54,538 nucleotides of DNA. Origin: an uncultured bacterium (GTDB taxonomy: Bacteria > Babelota > Babeliae > Babelales > CAIQNR01). A model generated the notes under the pieces. It had not been told where the DNA came from and ran no database searches. It worked only from the letters and a program-made list of their open reading frames with translations. Location of the stretch: assembly GCA_903873255.1 (NCBI GenBank), contig CAIQNR010000031.1, forward strand, positions 1 through 54,538. The letters are read 5' to 3'. Every line of letters begins with the position of its first letter. Position 1 is the stretch's first letter. Positions 1 through 8,662 of the stretch are shown piece after piece. Made by a program: the position numbers and the translations under genes.

Positions 1-710
1 CCAGATGCACGCCCTGTACCCATAACCGCTAACCCTTGATCACGCATAATTTCTCTAACATCGGCAAAATCAACATTAATGTGACCTGCGCGTGTAATGA
101 TGTCAGAAATTCCCTTAACCGATTGGTTGAGCACTTCATTGATCATTGCAAAACCATCAATCATAGAAACTTTTTCATCAACTAAATCGAGAAGCTTTTG
201 ATTTGGAATAATCAGAAGTGTGTCTGCAAATGCTTTTATTTTTGCAATTGCCTGCTCTGCTATACCAAGACGGCGCTTACCTTCGAACTCAAACGGCTTT
301 GTTATAACAACTATGGTAAGAATGCCCCGTTCTTTAAGCGCTTGCACAATAACTGGCAATGCACCGGAACCGGTACCACCACCCATACCTCCTGTTAAAA
401 AGACAATGTCAGCTTCGCCAACTGCTTCTAAAACTTTTTCTAAATCTTCTTCCGCTGCTTTTTTACCCATATCTGGATTTGCACCGGCACCAAGCCCTTT
501 TGTTGATTTTTGACCGATTTGAATTTTGACAGGTGCTTGCGAAAGTTTTAACGCCTGCGCATCGGTATTAACACCAATAAAATTGACCCCTTCATATTCT
601 GACTGGATCATACAATTTACCGTGTTTCCACCCGCACCACCAACGCCTATTACGGTAATCTTTGCCACCGGAATATTATTGTTATGCTCTTCGCGATCGA
701 ATTCTATCAT
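1..710 (-). CDS. ftsZ: Cell division protein FtsZ (partial, C-terminal part beyond left edge)
   Basis: FtsZ is the tubulin-like GTPase that polymerises into the cytokinetic Z ring. The visible 236 codons cover the GTP-binding domain and the start of the activation domain. The tubulin signature GGGTGSG lies at residues 110-116 and the glycine-rich GVGGAGGNT loop at 22-30. The catalytic T7 loop NVDFADV is at 212-218, with both acidic residues present. The ATG at 710 follows an AGGAG ribosome binding site. The gene starts 24 bases after ftsA on the same strand, the classical ftsQ-ftsA-ftsZ order. The C-terminal tail that would bind FtsA is outside the window. Identification is essentially certain. 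Confidence 0.97.
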   Translation of the reverse strand, partial: MIEFDREEHNNNIPVAKITVIGVGGAGGNTVNCMIQSEYEGVNFIGVNTDAQALKLSQAPVKIQIGQKSTKGLGAGANPDMGKKAAEEDLEKVLEAVGEADIVFLTGGMGGGTGSGALPVIVQALKERGILTIVVITKPFEFEGKRRLGIAEQAIAKIKAFADTLLIIPNQKLLDLVDEKVSMIDGFAMINEVLNQSVKGISDIITRAGHINVDFADVREIMRDQGLAVMGTGRAS

Positions 711-734
711 ACTAGCTCCTTCTTTTTTTAAACC

Positions 735-1973
735 TCAAAAGAAATCTGAGACCCATGATTTCATACGATGGAGCAATCTATAAAGGTTTTTGTTATTTCC
801 ATCGTAATTATCATCTGTAGTCGTCTTTTTTACCGCATGAAGAAGAAGTCCGTAGCCTGTTGCATAAAGAGGGCTTTTTAGAATTTCAGGGTCACTATGA
901 ATGATGTGCGGTCTGCCAATACGCACTGGCATGCTGAAAATTTCTTTCGCCACCTCATCCATCCCATCAAGGAGCGATCCACCACCCGTAAGAACCAATC
1001 CCGAAACAAGAATGTGGCCCATATTGCACGCCAAAATCTCTTCGTGAATGATAGACAAAAGCTCTTGCGCCCGCGGTTCAAGAATCTCTGTTATGTGGCT
1101 GAGTAAAACCATTTGCTTTCTGCCCCCTTGCACCATCTCGACTTCAACTTCCTTCTCCTCACATAACAAATCAAGACTTGCAAGTCCATATTCTTTCTTG
1201 ACTCTTTCTGCATCTCTAACTGTAGTGCGAAGTCCAACGGCAAGATCATTGGTAAAATGGTTTCCTGCTATCGGAACCACCATGGTATGACGAATGCTTC
1301 CATGTTGATATAAGGCAACATCAGAAGTTCCACCACCAATATCAATCATCCCAACCCCAAGCTCGCGCTCATCTTCATTAAGCACCGCTTGACCTGACGC
1401 TAACTGCTCAAGCACCACATCTTGCACACGAACACCGGCACGCTCACAACAAGTAACCAAATTTTGAACGGATGATATTGAACCGGTAATCATATGAATT
1501 TGGGTTTCTAAACGAATCCCATGCATACCCAGTGGATCTTGAATTCTATCACCACCGTCAATGCTAAAAAATTGTGGTAAAACATGAAGTACTTGTTGAC
1601 CTTCTTGCAAAGGAACGGCACGCGCTGCTGCAATAACACGGGCAATATCTTGCTGCGTTATTTCCCCTTTTTCTATCGGCACAGCACCATACGCATTACG
1701 TGATTGAATGTGAGCACCAGAAATTCCCACAACAACCGACTCTATCTGAAACCCAACCATTAATTCGGCCTCTTTTAGAGCAGTTCGTATAGAAACCACT
1801 GTACGTGCAACGTCAACCACTACCCCTTTTTTAAGGCCGTCAGAAGGAGACTTTCCTATACCCAAAATTTCTACACTGCCATCTTCTAAAACATGTCCAA
1901 CAAGTACACAAATCTTTGTTGTTCCCACATCAAGTGCAGTAACAATTGCACTGCTTGATCGATTTATCTTCAT
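735..1973 (-). CDS. ftsA: Cell division protein FtsA
   Basis: FtsA is an actin-family ATPase that anchors FtsZ filaments to the inner membrane and recruits later division proteins. The 412-residue protein has normal length. It shows the phosphate-1 loop ALDVGTTKICVLVG (residues 13-26), the phosphate-2 loop DIGGGTSDVA (211-220) and the adenosine motif LTGGGSLLDG (328-337). The last residues (about 396-412, RLLHRMKSWVSDFF) form the amphipathic membrane-targeting helix typical of FtsA. The start overlaps the stop of the upstream ftsQ-like gene by four bases (ATGA), which implies translational coupling. Confidence 0.96.
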   Translation of the reverse strand: MKINRSSSAIVTALDVGTTKICVLVGHVLEDGSVEILGIGKSPSDGLKKGVVVDVARTVVSIRTALKEAELMVGFQIESVVVGISGAHIQSRNAYGAVPIEKGEITQQDIARVIAAARAVPLQEGQQVLHVLPQFFSIDGGDRIQDPLGMHGIRLETQIHMITGSISSVQNLVTCCERAGVRVQDVVLEQLASGQAVLNEDERELGVGMIDIGGGTSDVALYQHGSIRHTMVVPIAGNHFTNDLAVGLRTTVRDAERVKKEYGLASLDLLCEEKEVEVEMVQGGRKQMVLLSHITEILEPRAQELLSIIHEEILACNMGHILVSGLVLTGGGSLLDGMDEVAKEIFSMPVRIGRPHIIHSDPEILKSPLYATGYGLLLHAVKKTTTDDNYDGNNKNLYRLLHRMKSWVSDFF

Positions 1974-2701
1974 CCCACTACTCCCTTTGGTACCACAATT
2001 ATTTGATTTTTAAATCTGCCATCTACATGCCACGCTAAAAGCTTATTTTTTTTATTTTTCTGAAGTGATTGTTCCATAAGAGATTGCTTAATAGTGTTGT
2101 AAGCATAGGCTACCGACTTCATATTTTTAACAGAATCTTGATCGAGAACTAATGTAATTTTAGGTTCTTGTTTGTCATGCAAATAAATACTCTGAGGATT
2201 ATTCCATGCAATCCGATACTGACTATGAAGATCAGCATCACACGTTGTTACAAACTCTTTAAAGTCATTCAACCGCTCCACATCTTTAAATTGAGCTTCA
2301 TCAACTTGATATTCCGGCAGCTGTGTAAGTTTTTTGTTATTAAAAATATCTTTACTGACCACCGTGTCATTTGAGCATAAAACCATCGACCCATTGCACA
2401 GCGCCATTGGGCTGCTTAATGAGACTGCTACACGAATTTTTTTAAGAGGATCTTTGGAAACTGCAACATGGGCAATATGAGGAAAAGCTTCGCGCAAAAG
2501 ATAGCCAATTTCATTAAGTGGCAATGCTTTTTTGAGCAAACTATGAACATATACTTGAAGCGTTTCGCGTGCACCTTCAGAAAGCTGTCCGTCAGCTTGC
2601 ACAATAACGGCAAGCTCTCGTCGGGAGCTTGCAGATTGAAATTTCCTCCATCCGCCATATGCCAGACCTATAACAAATAATAATCTGATTAATCCCCTCA
2701 T
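1970..2701 (-). CDS. ftsQ: FtsQ/DivIB-like cell division protein
   Basis: This is a 243-residue bitopic membrane protein with a short cytoplasmic start, one membrane segment (about residues 2-17) and a periplasmic domain. The region around residues 72-120 follows the FtsQ beta-domain pattern: aromatic-proline 'FPHIAHVAV', then a K-P-L-x-x-I-R-V strand, then 'SSPMALCNG' and 'VVSKDIF'. The C-terminal 'WHVDGRFKNQIIV' resembles the FtsQ 'D-R' strand. FtsQ links FtsA/FtsZ to the periplasmic division machinery. I chose the ATG at 2701 because GGGGTGG lies just before it; the TTG at 2713 would fall on this ribosome site. Position before ftsA supports the call. The POTRA part is weakly conserved. Confidence 0.75.
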   Translation of the reverse strand: MRGLIRLLFVIGLAYGGWRKFQSASSRRELAVIVQADGQLSEGARETLQVYVHSLLKKALPLNEIGYLLREAFPHIAHVAVSKDPLKKIRVAVSLSSPMALCNGSMVLCSNDTVVSKDIFNNKKLTQLPEYQVDEAQFKDVERLNDFKEFVTTCDADLHSQYRIAWNNPQSIYLHDKQEPKITLVLDQDSVKNMKSVAYAYNTIKQSLMEQSLQKNKKNKLLAWHVDGRFKNQIIVVPKGVVG

Positions 2702-2742
2702 ATACCACCCCAAAACTTTTTTAAAAAGAAGTTTGTCCTACT

Positions 2743-2772
2743 TTTTTACTTAATTTGATGCACAATAGTCAA
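2743..2772 (-). promoter_or_regulatory. Candidate sigma70 promoter for ftsQ-ftsA-ftsZ
   Basis: On the minus strand TTGACT (2772-2767) is followed after 18 bases by TAAAAA (2748-2743), about 40 bases upstream of the ftsQ start. The match is moderate and AT-rich background makes chance hits likely. Confidence 0.35.
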
Positions 2773-2833
2773 TAATTTTAACAAAAGATACGAGTAGGTA
2801 GCTGGTAACGGCATCTACGAAGATATACCAAAT

Positions 2834-2861
2834 TTGACATATTTAATTCTCATTGTAACTT
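2834..2861 (+). promoter_or_regulatory. Candidate promoter for exported coiled-coil gene
   Basis: A perfect TTGACA (2834-2839) lies 16 bases before TAACTT (2856-2861). A better -10 (TATACT, 2862-2867) follows but at 22 bases spacing. The -35 is convincing and the -10 assignment is not. Confidence 0.35.
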
Positions 2862-2908
2862 TATACTAGAAATTTTTTAAAAAAATAAGCTTTATTATGG
2901 GGTTATCT

Positions 2909-3928
2909 ATGAATAAGAAATTGATACTTTTACTTACATTAAGCACAACACCGTTGATGTATAGTTTTGAATTTAAAAATGAATTAAGCAAAATAAAATA
3001 TTGGGCGAAAAAAAATCCTGGTAAAGCTGCAGCTACTGCTGCTATTTTAGGAGGATCTGTGGTTGGTTATGCTACAAATGAAACTTTTCGTTCCGGAGTG
3101 AATAATACAGTATACTATCCCTGTTATGGATTCTATAAATTGGCAGAAGCAAAAGCGACTCTCGATGCCTTTTTGATTCAAGGTGTATTGGATATTGGCT
3201 TATTTATACCAAAAACACTTTTCAATGCCGCTAGCAATACTGATCTAAAAACTGCTGCAATTGTAAGTGGAAGCGTTGCTGCAGTTGGAGCGTTTAGTGT
3301 TGGTGGATATACAATATATTCTCAGGGGAAAAAATTAAATGCTTTTGAAACAAAATTAAATGAAACAACCAAACTAAATACTTCTCTCCAGTCTAGAGTT
3401 GATAATATAGAAGAGAATCTAGACTCTAATAATACAAGTATTACCGATCTATCTGCTCGCATAGATACCCAGAATACATCCTATCGGGATCTCGATTTGC
3501 GCTTCAGAAGGCTCATAATAGACCTAAGAAATATACTACGTGGCCGCCTTACAACATTAGATGACCGCTGTACAAGATTAGATGACCGCTGTACAAGATT
3601 AGATGATCTAATGCGCGAGGCTGCAAGTCTTATCGATGGAAATAATCAAAAACTTATAGATCTTAAAACAGAAACAGGCATCGCTTTAGAAAGCTTACAT
3701 AGCGCAACCAATGATTATCAGCAAAGATTTGAAGCTCAACAAACTACAACAAATCGTAGGCTTACAAATCTTGAAGTTGATGTTTCAAATTATAATGCGG
3801 ATGTCGCTACTCACCTTGACCATCAAAAGACTCAAATAGATGATATCCAAAGATTAATGCGCGATTCAATGGGAAAACAAATGAAATTGGTGATTCTCCA
3901 TCAAAATAATGCGCAGACTGGTCAATAA
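2909..3928 (+). CDS. Exported coiled-coil protein, unknown function
   Basis: I do not recognise this 339-residue protein. It starts with a signal peptide (MNKKLILLLTLSTTPLMYSF) and has a small-residue hydrophobic segment around residues 33-55. A second lies near 105-127 (AAIVSGSVAAVGAFSVGG). From about residue 130 to the end it is a long predicted coiled coil with heptad-spaced leucine and isoleucine, including tandem LDDRCTR heptads. The ATG at 2909 is preferred over 2897: the earlier ATG lies in the 'ATGGGGTTAT' leader that also precedes the gene at 37493 without being a start there. Topology suggests an envelope-anchored rod. Confidence 0.75.
   Translation: MNKKLILLLTLSTTPLMYSFEFKNELSKIKYWAKKNPGKAAATAAILGGSVVGYATNETFRSGVNNTVYYPCYGFYKLAEAKATLDAFLIQGVLDIGLFIPKTLFNAASNTDLKTAAIVSGSVAAVGAFSVGGYTIYSQGKKLNAFETKLNETTKLNTSLQSRVDNIEENLDSNNTSITDLSARIDTQNTSYRDLDLRFRRLIIDLRNILRGRLTTLDDRCTRLDDRCTRLDDLMREAASLIDGNNQKLIDLKTETGIALESLHSATNDYQQRFEAQQTTTNRRLTNLEVDVSNYNADVATHLDHQKTQIDDIQRLMRDSMGKQMKLVILHQNNAQTGQ
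3557..3606 (+). repeat. 21-bp in-frame tandem repeat (coiled-coil heptad)
   Basis: Two perfect 21-base copies (3557-3577 and 3578-3598) encode LDDRCTR, followed by a nine-base partial copy. The unit is exactly one heptad, so slippage would lengthen the coiled coil without breaking its register. Confidence 0.9.
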
Positions 3929-3932
3929 TTTT

Positions 3933-3978
3933 AGAGGTTTTTTAGAGTGTTCTATACTTCAAGAAACCTCTTTTTTTA
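3933..3978 (+). terminator. Rho-independent terminator after coiled-coil gene
   Basis: AGAGGTTT (3933-3940) pairs with AAACCTCT (3964-3971), followed by a run of T. The loop is long (23 bases). It begins five bases after the stop codon. Confidence 0.7.
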
Positions 3979-4055
3979 TAAAAAATTTCATCTCTTTTTA
4001 ATTTTGGAATACACTCCTTGCCAAGTATTCATTATTTTTAAAAAGGGCCGCTTTC

Positions 4056-4616
4056 ATGAACAAAAAACCTTTCATAATGCTACTTATGCTTCACCTACCA
4101 ACACTTTCTGCATCAAGCACACAACCTAATACTTCTACAAATTATAATTATCTTGGAGCAGCTCTTACCGCTGGAGCTGCAGGAGCTGCTTTATGGTATT
4201 TTGGGCCTGCAAAAACATGGTCTGCAGCATCGCAGTTGGTAGCCAGCGGATACTCTCAGCTCACATCAAAAATAACCTTTTCACCAAAAGTTCATGCTGC
4301 TGGTTATTGTAGCGCTCTCTTTGTAGGTGCATACAGCGGGTATCAATTATGCAATCTTATAAATAAAAATAAGACATCAAATAGTTCCAATGAAGTTGAA
4401 AAAACAAATATCACAACATTTCTTGAAAAAACAAAACCGGTAGCCAAAACTCCATTAGCTAATAATGCTGAAATATCACTGGTCACTTATGAACAATTAG
4501 CACAAACAGCTGATGCATTTGTACATGCAGACAAAACTACCAATGCCGCAAACTCTGCTAAACAAAATCTCTCTCAAATTATTTCACATCACAGCAAAGC
4601 TAATCTGATCTCATAG
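4056..4616 (+). CDS. Exported protein, unknown function
   Basis: Unrecognised 186-residue protein. A signal peptide (about residues 1-20, ending near TLSASS) is followed by two Ala/Gly-rich hydrophobic segments (YLGAALTAGAAGAALWYFG, about 31-49, and YCSALFVGAYSGYQLC, about 88-103). The hydrophilic tail is Asn/Lys/Thr-rich. Its layout resembles the flanking genes at 2909 and 4681: signal peptide, small-residue membrane segment, helical tail. The three may be functionally related small envelope proteins, which is inference from layout only. An AAAAGGG stretch upstream can serve as ribosome site. Confidence 0.7.
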   Translation: MNKKPFIMLLMLHLPTLSASSTQPNTSTNYNYLGAALTAGAAGAALWYFGPAKTWSAASQLVASGYSQLTSKITFSPKVHAAGYCSALFVGAYSGYQLCNLINKNKTSNSSNEVEKTNITTFLEKTKPVAKTPLANNAEISLVTYEQLAQTADAFVHADKTTNAANSAKQNLSQIISHHSKANLIS

Positions 4617-4680
4617 ACAAAGAAAAATGCATTAGATACGCTATGCGCTGATATCTTAATACTGTAAAAAAAGGATCAAA

Positions 4681-5187
4681 ATGAAAAATAAAATACTCGC
4701 CTTTACACTGCTTACTTGTGCACAATCAACTCTTAGAGCTTCTGAATTTGCAAACGCTGTTGCATCGTACGTACACGCATCAATACCAAACATCAGCGCT
4801 CGAGAAGGTGCCATTGCAGGAGTGGCAGCCGTAGGACTTGGACTTTATCTAAATGAACGAAACCAAAGTAAAAAATTAAAAAAAGACCTTGAAGCAGAAA
4901 AATCTCGCTCCGATTCTCAAGACCTCAAAGCACAGCTTGAACAACAAAAATCAAAATTTTCAGAAAGTATAAAGTCAGAATTTGAAAAACTAAAACAATG
5001 GATTACTACTTACAGCAAAGAATTGATTGTCTACGATATAAAACGTCAGCAAGAGACAATAACAACTCTTTCTGACGTTCTTAGAAGAAACGTTGCTCAA
5101 GCAGATAGAAATCATCATCTAGAAGATAAATCAGAACAAAATACCGACTCAGCAATTATGCATGATGAATCAAGCACTTTAGTATAA
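4681..5187 (+). CDS. Exported protein with membrane segment and coiled coil
   Basis: Unrecognised 168-residue protein. It has a signal peptide (MKNKILAFTLLTCAQSTLRA), then a glycine/alanine-rich hydrophobic segment near residues 41-58 (AIAGVAAVGLGLYL). A charged coiled coil follows from about 60 to 150, rich in Lys, Glu and Gln. AAAAAAGGATC before the ATG supplies the ribosome site. It ends two bases before the convergent methyltransferase gene, leaving no room for a separate terminator. Its architecture parallels the gene at 2909. Confidence 0.72.
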   Translation: MKNKILAFTLLTCAQSTLRASEFANAVASYVHASIPNISAREGAIAGVAAVGLGLYLNERNQSKKLKKDLEAEKSRSDSQDLKAQLEQQKSKFSESIKSEFEKLKQWITTYSKELIVYDIKRQQETITTLSDVLRRNVAQADRNHHLEDKSEQNTDSAIMHDESSTLV

Positions 5188-5189
5188 AA

Positions 5190-5927
5190 TTACCGCTTGC
5201 CAAACGCTATAAGCGACATCAAAATACCTGCTGCAACCGATGCATTGTAAGAAACTTCAGCACTCTTTTGTGGCAGGGTAATAATAGTCCCCGCACGAAG
5301 TGTCGAATTAGAAACCCCTGTTCCTTCACTGCCAATCACCAAACAAAGCGGCTGCTTATAGTCCATAGTAAAAGCATTCGCTTCTTTGCTAAGCGCTGCA
5401 ACATACAAAGTATAATTCGCATTTTTAAGTTCAATCAAAGCGCTTTCTATAGAGGGCGCTTGATAAATTTCCATACGTTCTGCAAGACCAGCTGAGGCTT
5501 TAAGTGCAGTGGAAGTAATATGAGCTGACTTCTTTTTACAGATAATAACTCCATCAACACCGGTACAATAGGCTGAACGAATAATAGCACCAAGATTTCT
5601 AACATCTTGAACACCATCAAGTAGCACTAAAAAGGGGCTTGCTTTAGGATCAAAAAACTTTTTTCTAAAAGCAAAAGGCTGAACAAGTGCGCCCACTCCT
5701 TGATGATCAGCAGTCCCTAACTTTTGAGTAAGCGTTTCGCGCTTCATCTTATGAATAGTCACGGGATGCTTTGGAAGAAGGCCTTGAATTTTTTTTAGCG
5801 TTGCATGATCAGACTCTAAAACAAAGAGCTCAAAAACTTTCCTTCTCTTTTGTTGAAGTACTTCAAAAACTGGATGAGTCCCATAAATAAGCTCTACATC
5901 AAGTGCTTTTTGTATATTTTTCGCCAT
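5190..5927 (-). CDS. rlmB: SpoU-family 23S rRNA 2'-O-ribose methyltransferase (RlmB-like)
   Basis: A 245-residue SPOUT methyltransferase that probably methylates a guanosine ribose in 23S rRNA using S-adenosylmethionine. The N-terminal RNA-binding domain contains IYGTHPVFEVLQ, typical of RlmB/TrmH group proteins. The knot motifs are complete: motif 1 LDGVQDVRNLGAIIRSA, motif 2 LVIGSEGTGVS and motif 3 LPQKSAEVSYNASVAAGIL. The ATG at 5927 gives the normal RlmB length, with AAGGGA ten bases upstream. A GTG at 5951 is possible. It differs from the other SPOUT enzyme here (18606) by having the substrate-binding domain. Specificity for G2251 is inferred from family. Confidence 0.85.
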   Translation of the reverse strand: MAKNIQKALDVELIYGTHPVFEVLQQKRRKVFELFVLESDHATLKKIQGLLPKHPVTIHKMKRETLTQKLGTADHQGVGALVQPFAFRKKFFDPKASPFLVLLDGVQDVRNLGAIIRSAYCTGVDGVIICKKKSAHITSTALKASAGLAERMEIYQAPSIESALIELKNANYTLYVAALSKEANAFTMDYKQPLCLVIGSEGTGVSNSTLRAGTIITLPQKSAEVSYNASVAAGILMSLIAFGKR

Positions 5928-6042
5928 GGCAGTAATATCCCTTCTGATCACTAAAAAACGCTGCTTTTATCCGCTAAAGTAAGTAGTATATCACCTTTTT
6001 ATGACTATTTCTTTTTTCCCCTTTGCACCATCAAAATCCCGA

Positions 6043-6071
6043 TTGACATTCGCCCAGCCGTACAGCATATT
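6043..6071 (+). promoter_or_regulatory. Candidate sigma70 promoter for the gene at 6117
   Basis: Consensus TTGACA (6043-6048), a 17-base spacer and CATATT (6066-6071), about 45 bases before the start codon. It is one of the better promoter matches in the window. Confidence 0.55.
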
Positions 6072-6116
6072 GAATACCTATAGTGTCTCTCATACTTCAT
6101 AAAGAAAGGGTTCCGT

Positions 6117-6626
6117 ATGAAAAAATTTTTAGCATGTAGCCTGCTACTTTCACTCCTTGCAGTTTCTACTTTTACAAGCTCATTTGCAACGGATGTTACT
6201 ACTCAAATAGAAGATGAAATTCAAAAAAACCTCCCTGTTGAATCAGACGCAGTTGAGCTTGCAGAAGACGCAGAAAGCGAAATTAGTGCTCAAGGACATA
6301 TTCTGACTTTTTACATTGATGAATCGATTGTTAATCTTGATAAAATCGCAATCATCGCTGATAAAAATCAATTTTACTTCATCCTCAATTCAGATACTGA
6401 ACGCATTGTAACCATCGGGAAAATACAAGAAGATTCTATTGTTATATACAATGTAACGCTAACAGAAGATGGAAGTGTTGATGAAGAATCAGAAGTGGAT
6501 GCATCTCGTTATGTATTCCCTCTTGAAAATCCATTAGATATTGAAAATATGGAAGCAAAATTCAATCAAGATACTCGAGAATTGGTACTCTTTATTCCTT
6601 TTGCTCAATTAGCAGATCAAGAGTAA
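6117..6626 (+). CDS. Small acidic secreted protein, unknown function
   Basis: Unrecognised 169-residue protein. A clear Sec signal peptide (residues 1-25, ending SSFA) is followed by an acidic segment (EDEIQKNLPVESDAVELAED). The rest is a beta-rich domain with alternating hydrophobic strands (residues about 60-165). It has no cysteine after the signal region and no membrane segment, so it is probably periplasmic or secreted. It has its own good promoter (6043-6071), ribosome site (AAAGGG) and terminator (6648-6681), so it looks monocistronic. Confidence 0.75.
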   Translation: MKKFLACSLLLSLLAVSTFTSSFATDVTTQIEDEIQKNLPVESDAVELAEDAESEISAQGHILTFYIDESIVNLDKIAIIADKNQFYFILNSDTERIVTIGKIQEDSIVIYNVTLTEDGSVDEESEVDASRYVFPLENPLDIENMEAKFNQDTRELVLFIPFAQLADQE

Positions 6627-6647
6627 TTCAAACTCAATCTATTTTCT

Positions 6648-6681
6648 AAAAAAAGGCATCTTTTAAACGGTGCCTTTTTTT
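6648..6681 (+). terminator. Strong Rho-independent terminator
   Basis: A-rich arm with GGCATC (6648-6660) pairs with GGTGCC plus a T run (6669-6681): 13 base pairs including one G-T. The symmetric A/T arms could work on both strands. Confidence 0.85.
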
Positions 6682-6750
6682 ATTGATTGCACTGCCAAAA
6701 AAAAAGCCTATAATAATTTTTCTACTTTTTTACAAAGCATAAGGGTTTGT

Positions 6751-7467
6751 ATGTACATACTAGAAGGCAATATCGGCGCTGGAAAATCGACACTTTTAGA
6801 TCTCATTAAAAAACATATGGGCTATCTTGAAGTGGTACAAGAACCAGTCAATTCATGGTCAAATGGCGAAACTGAACACTCACTTCTAGCTCAATTTTGC
6901 GCTGATATGAACCGCTGGTCATATAGTATGGAAACCTACACCATGTTTTCCCGTATCCAAGAACATCTACGTGTCCAAGAGATCAAAAATCCATTTAAAA
7001 TCATGGAACGCTCTCTCTATTCTGGCAACTACTGCTTTGCAAAAAACGGCCATCTTCAAGGATTTATGACCGATCTTGAATGGCATATCTATACCCAATG
7101 GTTTGATTTTTTAGTTCTACAAAAATGTAATCCACCTTTAGGCTTTATTTATTTACAAACAGACCCTGACCTGTGTTATGAACGGACAAAAAAAAGAAAT
7201 CGTCTGGGCGAAGAAAATATTCCACTTGGCTATTTTGAACAAATTCATGAACAACATGAAAAATTCTTAATAAAAAAAGAAGGCGTTCTTGATCAACTCA
7301 AACATGTCCCCGTTCTTATACTTGACGGTTCAATTGATTTTGAATCTAATCGTGAATACCTTCAGGATTATTTAGATAAAATTGATGAATTTTTGTTTTT
7401 TACTGGTGATGCAAAAGGCGTTGCACGTAAACATGCTGGCATTCATCACACACAATGTTGTCAGTAA
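6751..7467 (+). CDS. Deoxynucleoside kinase (dCK/dGK/dAK family)
   Basis: A 238-residue kinase that phosphorylates deoxynucleosides with ATP, the first step of DNA precursor salvage. The P-loop GNIGAGKS is at residues 6-13, EPVNSW at 31-36 and the catalytic ERS motif at 86-88 (ERSLYSGNYCFAK). The arginine-rich lid (RTKKRNRLGEE) follows a LxTDPDLCYE segment. The ATG at 6751 is preceded by AAGGG. An upstream in-frame GTG at 6670 lies inside the terminator hairpin and would add a non-homologous leader, so I rejected it. Base specificity cannot be told from sequence. Salvage fits an organism that takes nucleosides from a host. A small hairpin (7468-7483) separates it from convergent tyrS. Confidence 0.9.
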   Translation: MYILEGNIGAGKSTLLDLIKKHMGYLEVVQEPVNSWSNGETEHSLLAQFCADMNRWSYSMETYTMFSRIQEHLRVQEIKNPFKIMERSLYSGNYCFAKNGHLQGFMTDLEWHIYTQWFDFLVLQKCNPPLGFIYLQTDPDLCYERTKKRNRLGEENIPLGYFEQIHEQHEKFLIKKEGVLDQLKHVPVLILDGSIDFESNREYLQDYLDKIDEFLFFTGDAKGVARKHAGIHHTQCCQ

Positions 7468-7471
7468 GTTA

Positions 7472-8662
7472 TTACGCAATAACATATATCCTATGCTTGC
7501 CAACCTTAATGGTCATGCCTGCTTGCCATGTAATTTCTGCTTTAAATTCTTTAACAGCAACACCATCAATTAGCACTGCACCACTTTCTACAAGTCGTTT
7601 TGCTTCAGATGAACTGGTTAGCGCGCCAAGTAGTTTAAGCAAATCAACAATCCATAAAGTTTTTGGTGTAGCAGTAGGCAACGTTACTGTTTGTGCTTTA
7701 GAAAGATCACCTTTTTGGAAAACATCCTCAAATGCTTTTCGCGCATCATCAGCTTGCTGTATAGACCAAAATTCAGCAACAATTCCATGAGCCATCTCTT
7801 TTTTAAGCGTCATAGGATGGGATGCTTCTACAGCAATGGCAAGTTGCAGTTCCTGAACTTTGATATCTGAATACCCAAGAAGCAATTTGTAATAGCGCCA
7901 CATTAATGTATCGGAAATCGACATAAGTTTACCAAATGCTTGCTCTGGTGTTTCTGCAAGACCAACATAATTACCGAGTGATTTTGACATTTTTTCAACG
8001 CCATCCAGCCCTTCAAGCAATGGCATCGTCATGATAACTTGTGCATCTTGTCCGTACTGTTCTTGTAAAAATCTACCCATTAATAAATTAAAGGTCTGAT
8101 CTGTGCCGCCCAATTCAACATCTGCTCGCAATGCAACAGAATCGTACCCCTGCATAATGGGATACATTAATTCATGGAATCCAATAGGCGTATTTTGAGA
8201 CAATCTTTTTGAAAAGTCTTCGCGTTCAATAATGCGAGCAAGAGTTACTTTTGCACTTAATTTAAGAACATCACTAAACGAAAGTTTATCAAGCCACTCA
8301 GAATTATAACGGATAACTACTTTATCTTTATCAAGAATGCGTATTACTTGCTCAAAATAAGTTTGTGTATTTTTTTCTATCTCTTCTTGGCTCAACGGAG
8401 GACGCGTTTTTGATTTACCTGATGGATCACCAATCCGTGCAGTACAATCACCAATAAGGAAAACAATCGTATGGCCTGCATTTTGAAAATCACGCATTTT
8501 ACGCAACACTACTGCATGGCCCAAATGTAAATCTGGAGCTGTTGGATCCATACCAAGTTTGATAAGTAATGTTTTGCTGCTCTCTAATTTTTTTGCAAGT
8601 CCACCTTCTGGAAGACAAACAACAGAACCGGCAAGTAATTTTTCTAAAGAAGATCTCATCAT
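7472..8662 (-). CDS. tyrS: Tyrosyl-tRNA synthetase
   Basis: A class Ic aminoacyl-tRNA synthetase that charges tRNA-Tyr. The 396-residue length is normal. The HIGH-type motif is HLGH (residues 46-49, in DPTAPDLHLGH) and KMSKS is at 224-228. A GGTDQTFNLLMGR segment contributes tyrosine binding. The C-terminus has an S4 RNA-binding domain (SSSEAKRLVESGAVLIDG). The ATG at 8662 overlaps the stop of the upstream membrane-protein gene by four bases (ATGA). An apparent longer reading frame up to 8782 only overlaps that gene and has no homology. The two genes share a promoter candidate at 9418-9445. Confidence 0.96.
   Translation of the reverse strand: MMRSSLEKLLAGSVVCLPEGGLAKKLESSKTLLIKLGMDPTAPDLHLGHAVVLRKMRDFQNAGHTIVFLIGDCTARIGDPSGKSKTRPPLSQEEIEKNTQTYFEQVIRILDKDKVVIRYNSEWLDKLSFSDVLKLSAKVTLARIIEREDFSKRLSQNTPIGFHELMYPIMQGYDSVALRADVELGGTDQTFNLLMGRFLQEQYGQDAQVIMTMPLLEGLDGVEKMSKSLGNYVGLAETPEQAFGKLMSISDTLMWRYYKLLLGYSDIKVQELQLAIAVEASHPMTLKKEMAHGIVAEFWSIQQADDARKAFEDVFQKGDLSKAQTVTLPTATPKTLWIVDLLKLLGALTSSSEAKRLVESGAVLIDGVAVKEFKAEITWQAGMTIKVGKHRIYVIA

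Noticed and set aside
3947-4129. 60-residue frame overlapping the terminator and the start of the gene at 4056
   Set aside because: It begins inside the terminator and has no ribosome site; its composition is that of random AT-rich sequence.
6670-6750. Longer start for the deoxynucleoside kinase (GTG at 6670)
   Set aside because: The codon lies inside the terminator hairpin 6648-6681, and the added residues have no family similarity; the ATG at 6751 has a ribosome site and starts right before the P-loop.
7468-7483. Hairpin GTTATT/AATAAC between convergent dNK and tyrS genes as terminator
   Set aside because: The stem is only six AT-rich pairs and no T run follows, so evidence is too weak.
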